Assembly (NCBI GenBank): GCA_016197345.1 | Contig: JACPVY010000556.1 | Location: 1 to 9,987 of the forward strand | DNA from: Burkholderiales bacterium | Lineage (GTDB): Bacteria > Pseudomonadota > Gammaproteobacteria > Burkholderiales > Burkholderiaceae_D | Length of the DNA: 9,987 nucleotides | Direction of reading: 5' to 3' | Part shown: positions 6,444-9,987 of the stretch, one piece after another | Position numbering within the stretch: position 1 is the first letter of the stretch | Layout of the letters: the number at the start of each line of letters is the position of its first letter | Translations under genes and position numbers: made by a program | Notes under the pieces: model-generated | What the model was told of the DNA's origin: nothing | Seen by the model: the letters and a program-made list of their open reading frames with translations, nothing else | Database searches by the model: none

Positions 6444-6570
6444 GAAAATACCCCACGCTAGGAACGCTTAGCTTACGCGAATTTGGCGCCTTACCGCAAT
6501 CAGATTGGTCGGGGAATAAATTGTGAAGGGTATATTACGGCGATGCGAATGGAGATGGGGAAATACGGCA

Positions 6571-6768
6571 TTAGAATTTGTGGTTTATTTTGCAGGTTTT
6601 CATGATGGCATTGGCATAAAGCTTTGAGTCACACGGCAAGGGTACTGTGACTCTGAGCGAACCTTTGCCCCAAATCTGATAAGAGCCCATACCGACCTTG
6701 ATCATGCGAAAGTCATGCTGCAACAGCAATGCCACCACTTCTTTGTAATAATCTGTATTGCTACTCAT
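6571..6768 (-). CDS. hicA: HicA-like toxin with the catalytic histidine replaced
   Basis: A 65-residue protein with the layout of small HicA toxins, the double-stranded-RNA-binding-fold mRNA interferases of HicAB systems: an N-terminal helix (YYKEVVALLLQHDF), then the strand VGMGSYQIW, then LRVTVPLPCDSKLYANAIMK. In HicA the segment reads GSHxxW/F and the histidine is catalytic. Here Y30 stands in its place, so RNase activity may be lost. The ATG (6768-6766) overlaps the stop of the antitoxin gene (ATGA), so translation is coupled and the antitoxin is made first. Ends in …INHKF at 6571. The family call is fairly secure from length, fold order and partner; activity is doubtful. Confidence 0.75.
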   Translation of the reverse strand: MSSNTDYYKEVVALLLQHDFRMIKVGMGSYQIWGKGSLRVTVPLPCDSKLYANAIMKTCKINHKF

Positions 6769-7031
6769 GCAGGCATAGGCAGTCGTAAATCAGTAATCGG
6801 CGCTTGATTGGGGGAGCTTTGCAGCTCCAACTCAAGTAAGTCAGTAATGGCGAAATTGACTTGTTTGACTAGTTCATCCATCGTATCCGCGCCGCACACC
6901 AAACCGCGCAAATCGCCAGACGTGGCGACAAAGACTTTCGCTTCAGCATCAAAGGTAACATCCACGCGCAGCCTGAGTTGTATGCCTAAACGGGCGGCGA
7001 AACGCCAAAATGGGTATCCAATTTTGTACAT
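6765..7031 (-). CDS. hicB: HicB-like / DUF1902 antitoxin
   Basis: An 88-residue protein. LRLRVDVTFDAEAKVFVATSGDLRGLVCGADTMDELV follows the HicB/DUF1902 pattern of a partial RNase-H-like antitoxin fold: strand, D-x-E-a turn, strand, SxDLxGLVxxADTxDEL. In such pairs it binds and blocks the HicA toxin. The start at ATG 7031 is supported by a good Shine-Dalgarno, AAGGAG at 7042-7037, six bases from the ATG. Its stop overlaps the hicA start. Antitoxin-first order is opposite to the E. coli hicAB layout but is common for DUF1902 partners. No separate DNA-binding domain is present in the short C-terminus, so autoregulation is uncertain. Confidence 0.75.
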   Translation of the reverse strand: MYKIGYPFWRFAARLGIQLRLRVDVTFDAEAKVFVATSGDLRGLVCGADTMDELVKQVNFAITDLLELELQSSPNQAPITDLRLPMPA

Positions 7032-7273
7032 GATTACTCCTTCAAAACGGAGATAAGTTTAGCGCAATTCATTTTTGAAATGGATAGCTAAAAGCCGCTA
7101 CCCCAAAGATCGTGATTTTGTGCACGGCTTGCTTTCCATGCAAAGCCGAATCCGCCGCAAGCGGTGAAATTCACTAGTTGTAGTCTTGTGCCGGTAATCT
7201 GTCGCTGCACAAGGAACGCAGTAAAATCTAAGCCCCATTGCTAACACTAATTTAACGCTCCCACAAAACCGCT
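7032..7273. other. Divergent intergenic region between hicB and the acetyltransferase gene
   Basis: It holds the hicB ribosome site, a small inverted repeat TTCA-TTTT-TGAA (7068-7079) that could be an operator near the hicB promoter, and a TTGTGC/GCACAA inverted repeat further right. I could not pick a convincing promoter for either gene. Confidence 0.4.
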
Positions 7274-7780
7274 ATGCATATTCTCTCTACCACCCGCTTG
7301 TCACTCGATGTGATGTCACCAGAAGACGCACCGTTTTATCTCGATTTAATCAATCAACCAAGTTTCATTGCCAACATCCGCGACAAAGGCATACGCACGC
7401 TAGAAGGGGCGGCAGAGGATATTCGCGACGGCGCTTTAACCAGCCAACGTGAGCATGGCTTTAGCCTGTTTCGCGTCAGCTTGCGCGCTAGCGGTGAGGC
7501 AATCGGCATGTGTGGCTTGGTGCGCCGGGATACCTTGCCGGAAGTCGATATCGGCTACGCATTTTTACCGCAATTTTGGGGTCAAGGCTATGCGTGGGAA
7601 GCCGCTAGCGCTGTGCGCGATTATGCGCGGCAAACAGTGGGCTTAAAGCGCTTGATGGGCATCACCTCGCCAGACAATCTTGCTTCGTTGAAATTATTGC
7701 AAAAGTTAGGGATGGAGATCATCGAAGCAAACGGCATACACAATGAAAAAGCGACCACGATATTAGTGATGGATTTGTAA
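7274..7780 (+). CDS. GNAT-family N-acetyltransferase (RimJ/RimL-like)
   Basis: A 168-residue protein with the normal length and strand order of the GNAT acetyltransferase_3 group. It starts with the typical TTRLSLDVMSPEDAPFYLDL, has IGMCGLVRR and EVDIGYAFLPQFWGQGYAWEA, where Q-F-W-G-Q-G-Y-A is the acetyl-CoA pyrophosphate-binding loop (Q/R-x-x-G-x-G/A), and ends with the NLASLKLLQKLGM helix. It transfers acetyl from acetyl-CoA to an amine. The acceptor (protein N-terminus, ribosomal protein, or small molecule) cannot be read from the sequence. The start at ATG 7274 fits the family N-terminus, although no clear Shine-Dalgarno is visible. It stands alone on the plus strand, with the hut promoter beginning about 47 bases after its stop, so it is probably not part of the hut operon. 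Confidence 0.85.
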   Translation: MHILSTTRLSLDVMSPEDAPFYLDLINQPSFIANIRDKGIRTLEGAAEDIRDGALTSQREHGFSLFRVSLRASGEAIGMCGLVRRDTLPEVDIGYAFLPQFWGQGYAWEAASAVRDYARQTVGLKRLMGITSPDNLASLKLLQKLGMEIIEANGIHNEKATTILVMDL

Positions 7781-7826
7781 AAAGAGAGATTGCACCAGCG
7801 CCGTAAAAATACTTAGTTGTGGCTAC

Positions 7827-7855
7827 TTGACTTACTTGTATAGACAACTTAAACT
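7827..7855 (+). promoter_or_regulatory. hut promoter with HutC-like operator between -35 and -10
   Basis: TTGACT (7827-7832) and TAAACT (7850-7855) are separated by 17 bases, a good sigma-70 layout. The spacer contains TTGTATAGACAA (7836-7847), a near-perfect palindrome that matches the TTGTATNNACAA-like operators bound by HutC, the GntR-family repressor of histidine utilisation released by urocanate. Position and sequence together suggest repression by blocking RNA polymerase. The hutC gene is not in the window. Confidence 0.65.
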
Positions 7856-7917
7856 GCATCGCACTTTAGCCTTGCTATTTGTCCATCACGCCCATGATTT
7901 TTGCAAAGGATGCTGCC

Positions 7918-9360
7918 ATGTTAGATACCAACAACGATGTACTTGCCAACGATCCCCGCTACGATGCCTCGCGCGTCATTCGCGCGCCGCGTGGCAGTGA
8001 AAAAGTCTGTAAATCGTGGGTCGCGGAAGCGGCTTATCGCATGTTGCAAAACAATCTCGACCCAGAGGTGGCAGAAAATCCTAAGTATATCGGCACCCAA
8101 GGCATTGTGCAAGGCACTTACGAAACCTTTGCTGAAGCCGGGCGTCAGCATTTTGGTGGCGATTGGGGCGGGCGCTGGATTTTGACGGCGGGCTTGGGCG
8201 GCATGGGCGGTGCGCAACCGCTAGCGGCAACCTTTGCGGGTGCTGTGTCCCTCAATATCGAATGCCAACAAAGCAGTATTGATTTCCGTCTGCGCACCCG
8301 CTATCTCGATAAACAAGCCGATAACCTCGATCACGCCTTAGCGCTGGTGGCTGAGCATTGCGCCCGCAAAGAAGCGGTGTCGATTGGTTTGCTCGGCAAT
8401 GCCGCTGAAATTTTGCCGCAACTGGTGGCAAAAGCGAAAGCAGGTGGCATGAAGCCGGATTTGGTGACAGACCAAACTTCCGCCCACGATTTAATCAATG
8501 GCTATTTACCGATTGGTTGGACAGTCGAACAATGGAAGGCAGCGCAACAAGACGTTAGCCGCCATGAAGAATTAACACAAGCGGCCACCCGCTCATGCGC
8601 AGTACACGTGCAAGCGATTCTCGATTTCGCTGCGCTCGGCGTGCATGCGGTCGATTACGGCAATAACATCCGTCAAGTGGCGTTTGATCACGGCGTGCAA
8701 AACGCCTTCGATTTCCCCGGTTTTGTGCCAGCCTATATCCGTCCCCAATTTTGCGAAGGGCGTGGTCCGTTCCGCTGGGTGGCTTTGTCTGGCGACCCAG
8801 AAGACATCTACAAAACTGACGCCAAAATCAAAGAATTATTCCCGCACCACAAGCAAGTGCATCAATGGCTAGACATGGCACGCGAACGCATCGCCTTCCA
8901 AGGCTTGCCCGCGCGGATTTGCTGGCTAGGTTTGGGCGAACGTCATATCGCTGGCCTCGCCTTCAACGAAATGGTACGCAACGGTGAACTGAAAGCACCG
9001 ATTGTGATTGGCCGTGATCACCTCGACACTGGCTCGGTTGCTAGCCCAAATCGCGAAACCGAAAGCATGAAAGATGGCACCGATGCGGTCTCCGATTGGC
9101 CGCTGTTGAACGCGATGTTGAATACCGCCGGCGGTGCGTCGTGGGTTTCGTTGCATCACGGTGGTGGCGTTGGTATGGGGTATTCGCAACATTCTGGCGT
9201 CGTGATTGTGGCGGATGGTACCGATGCTGCCGCTAAGCGCTTAGCGCGGGTCTTGGTCAACGACAGCGGCTCCGGCGTGATGCGCCATGCTGATGCGGGC
9301 TATGAAACAGCAATCGAATGCGCCAAGCGGAATCATTTGAATTTGCCGATGATTAAATAA
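7918..9360 (+). CDS. hutU: Urocanate hydratase with a large in-frame internal deletion
   Basis: HutU (urocanase) hydrates urocanate to imidazolone propionate in histidine breakdown, using tightly bound NAD+. Clearly recognisable: SRVIRAPRG and [12 protein letters not shown] at the N-terminus, the glycine-rich [61 protein letters not shown] (with the reactive cysteine region), [20 protein letters not shown] and [17 protein letters not shown]. Start at ATG 7918, because AAAGGA lies seven bases upstream (7905-7910); TTG 7879 would also be open. The product is only 480 residues, against about 555-570 expected. ENPK (ending 8085) joins directly to [10 protein letters not shown] (from 8086). In the family about 90 residues lie between, including YGGIGRAARNW, a GVFKTH segment and the QMTAGSW motif. 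The frame is kept but the enzyme is very likely inactive, unless the deletion is an assembly error. Confidence 0.9.
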   Translation: MLDTNNDVLANDPRYDASRVIRAPRGSEKVCKSWVAEAAYRMLQNNLDPEVAENPKYIGTQGIVQGTYETFAEAGRQHFGGDWGGRWILTAGLGGMGGAQPLAATFAGAVSLNIECQQSSIDFRLRTRYLDKQADNLDHALALVAEHCARKEAVSIGLLGNAAEILPQLVAKAKAGGMKPDLVTDQTSAHDLINGYLPIGWTVEQWKAAQQDVSRHEELTQAATRSCAVHVQAILDFAALGVHAVDYGNNIRQVAFDHGVQNAFDFPGFVPAYIRPQFCEGRGPFRWVALSGDPEDIYKTDAKIKELFPHHKQVHQWLDMARERIAFQGLPARICWLGLGERHIAGLAFNEMVRNGELKAPIVIGRDHLDTGSVASPNRETESMKDGTDAVSDWPLLNAMLNTAGGASWVSLHHGGGVGMGYSQHSGVVIVADGTDAAAKRLARVLVNDSGSGVMRHADAGYETAIECAKRNHLNLPMIK

Positions 9361-9726
9361 ACCTGTCCCTTGGCGGGGCAAGCGGAATATTGCTTGACTT
9401 GTCCCCTCTCCCCCTGTGGGAGAGGGTTAGGGAGAGGGGGGCGGTTGCAACTGTGCAGCATATTTTGGCGTTAAAAGCAATAATAAAAGCATTAAGTTGC
9501 ATTTTTTGGCTCTAAATTATGCTGTTTTTGCTCAACCGCCCCCTCTCTCCCTGCCTCTCTCCCACGAGGGGAGAGAGGAGTTAACATGCCTCGCTTGTAT
9601 CGGTTTTCCCAATTGCAGTTTTATGGTTAGTGCATATGTGGGGCGTCCACAAAGCGACGAGTTGCATGCAACCCGCCCTACGTCAATGCCTGCGCCACAA
9701 ATGATTACATACAGAAAGAAGACACA
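9361..9726. other. hutU-hutH intergenic region
   Basis: It contains MITE-like copy B (9401-9580). The 146 bases after it hold a HutC-type half-site CTTGTAT (9594-9600) and the perfect 12-bp palindrome GTTGCATGCAAC (9661-9672), followed by CCGCCCTACG, which resembles GTAGGGCGGG-type intergenic repeats. Ahead of the element, CAAGC/GCTTG (about 9379-9396) can form a weak hairpin without a T-run. I see no gene here and no clear promoter for hutH. Confidence 0.5.
9401..9580 (+). mobile_element. 180-bp MITE-like element, copy B
   Basis: Same length and orientation as copy A (4526-4705), with scattered substitutions and compensating one-base indels. The left arm 9401-9444 and right arm 9536-9580 form the inverted repeat. 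The core keeps AAGCAATAATAAAA and AAATTATGCTGTTTT. The copy separates hutU from hutH and stretches the gap in what is normally a close gene pair. Confidence 0.75.
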
Positions 9727-9984
9727 ATGAATCCAAGTTTAACCCTCCACCCCGGCAAGATGAGCCTAGACGATTTGCGCGCAGTATGGCAAGCGCCGAC
9801 CACCGTCACCCTCGCCCCTGAAGCGCATGCGGCGATTGCGGCTTCGGCTGCTGCCGTGCAAAACATCGTTGGCGCGGGCAAAGCGGCCTATGGCATCAAC
9901 ACCGGTTTTAAGGTAGACCGAAATATAAATAAAAGAACACGCTTAAAAAAGAAAAGATGTTTTAAAATCGTTTTACTTGTTTAA
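9727..9984 (+). pseudogene. hutH: Histidine ammonia-lyase, N-terminal fragment broken at residue 61
   Basis: HutH converts histidine to urocanate and ammonia. The first 61 residues are family-like: LTLHPGKMSLDDLRAVW, then AAYGINTGF, where the tyrosine (Y55) belongs to the active site. In the family GF is followed by G-x-L/F-A. Here, after GGTTTT ending at 9909, the sequence switches to very AT-rich DNA (19 G/C in 78 bases) that codes for a lysine/arginine-rich tail with no resemblance to HutH and stops at TAA 9982-9984. The MIO-forming Ala-Ser-Gly and all later catalytic residues are absent. The window ends three bases later. A mobile-element insertion whose end lies at about 9910, or an assembly join, would explain this. 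The ATG is placed by the family N-terminus; only a weak AGAAGA-type ribosome site precedes it. Confidence 0.8.
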
Positions 9985-9987
9985 AGA
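9910..9987. other. Foreign AT-rich sequence interrupting hutH
   Basis: These 78 bases have about a quarter G+C, far below the rest of the window, and begin exactly where HutH similarity stops. They could be the end of an insertion sequence, since assemblies often break inside multi-copy elements. I recognise no IS terminal repeat in AAGGTAGACCG or elsewhere in the stretch. Confidence 0.55.

Noticed and set aside
7879..7917. TTG 7879 or ATG 7894 as hutU start
   Set aside because: Only ATG 7918 has a well-spaced AAAGGA ribosome site, and the upstream residues are not family-like.
4526..9580. Composite transposon bounded by the two 180-bp elements
   Set aside because: The segment between holds ordinary chromosomal genes (FHA, hicBA, GNAT, hutU), no transposase is present, and no target duplication at the outer ends is visible.
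9497..9730. 77-codon plus-strand frame between hutU and hutH
   Set aside because: It starts inside MITE-like copy B and reads through its inverted-repeat arm; no family-like sequence.
1..9987. CRISPR arrays, tRNA or rRNA genes
   Set aside because: No regularly spaced direct repeats and no cloverleaf or rRNA-like segments were seen on either strand.

Overview
The window looks like a piece of a Gram-negative, probably betaproteobacterial chromosome of moderate GC content. That is inferred from the hut genes, the secreted chitin/mannan-type hydrolase and the zinc-ribbon/FHA protein. No rRNA or other marker is present, so the genus cannot be fixed. Its length (9987 bp) and the abrupt AT-rich tail at the right edge suggest that it may end at a contig boundary.

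Layout, left to right. (1) 1-907, plus strand: the last codons of an AbiEi-type antitoxin, overlapping by ATGA an AbiEii-type nucleotidyltransferase toxin gene interrupted by one in-frame TAG. (2) 955-4360, minus strand: a secreted multidomain hydrolase gene (signal peptide, GH26, then two discoidin-plus-Ig modules, then GH18). A frame-shifting deletion splits its GH18 domain. It has its own terminator at the 3' end and a long structured leader at the 5' end, with a second terminator just before the start codon. (3) 4440-4900: a non-coding repeat cluster holding one copy of a 180-bp MITE-like element, a perfect 15-bp-arm palindrome and four copies of a short TTTYGCGACAGC-type repeat. (4) 4899-7031, minus strand: an FHA-domain protein and a HicB-like/HicA-like toxin-antitoxin pair. 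(5) 7274-9984, plus strand: a GNAT acetyltransferase, then the histidine-utilisation genes hutU and hutH, separated by a second copy of the 180-bp element.

How the parts relate. The AbiE pair and the HicBA pair are defence or stability modules. The hut genes would convert histidine to urocanate (HutH) and urocanate to imidazolone propionate (HutU). A HutC-like operator lies between the -35 and -10 of the promoter in front of hutU. The hydrolase would act outside the cell on mannan or chitin, and its leader suggests control by transcription attenuation.

The most striking overall observation is that four genes in 10 kb look broken: abiEii (nonsense codon), the GH18 domain (deletion plus frameshift), hutU (in-frame loss of about 90 residues including conserved N-terminal motifs) and hutH (cut at residue 61 by AT-rich DNA). 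Either this is a decaying region or the assembly is faulty. The best candidate for something undescribed is the hydrolase leader: both arms of its first hairpin can pair, nested, with both arms of the terminator, giving a clear on/off switch architecture that I cannot assign to a known riboswitch class.
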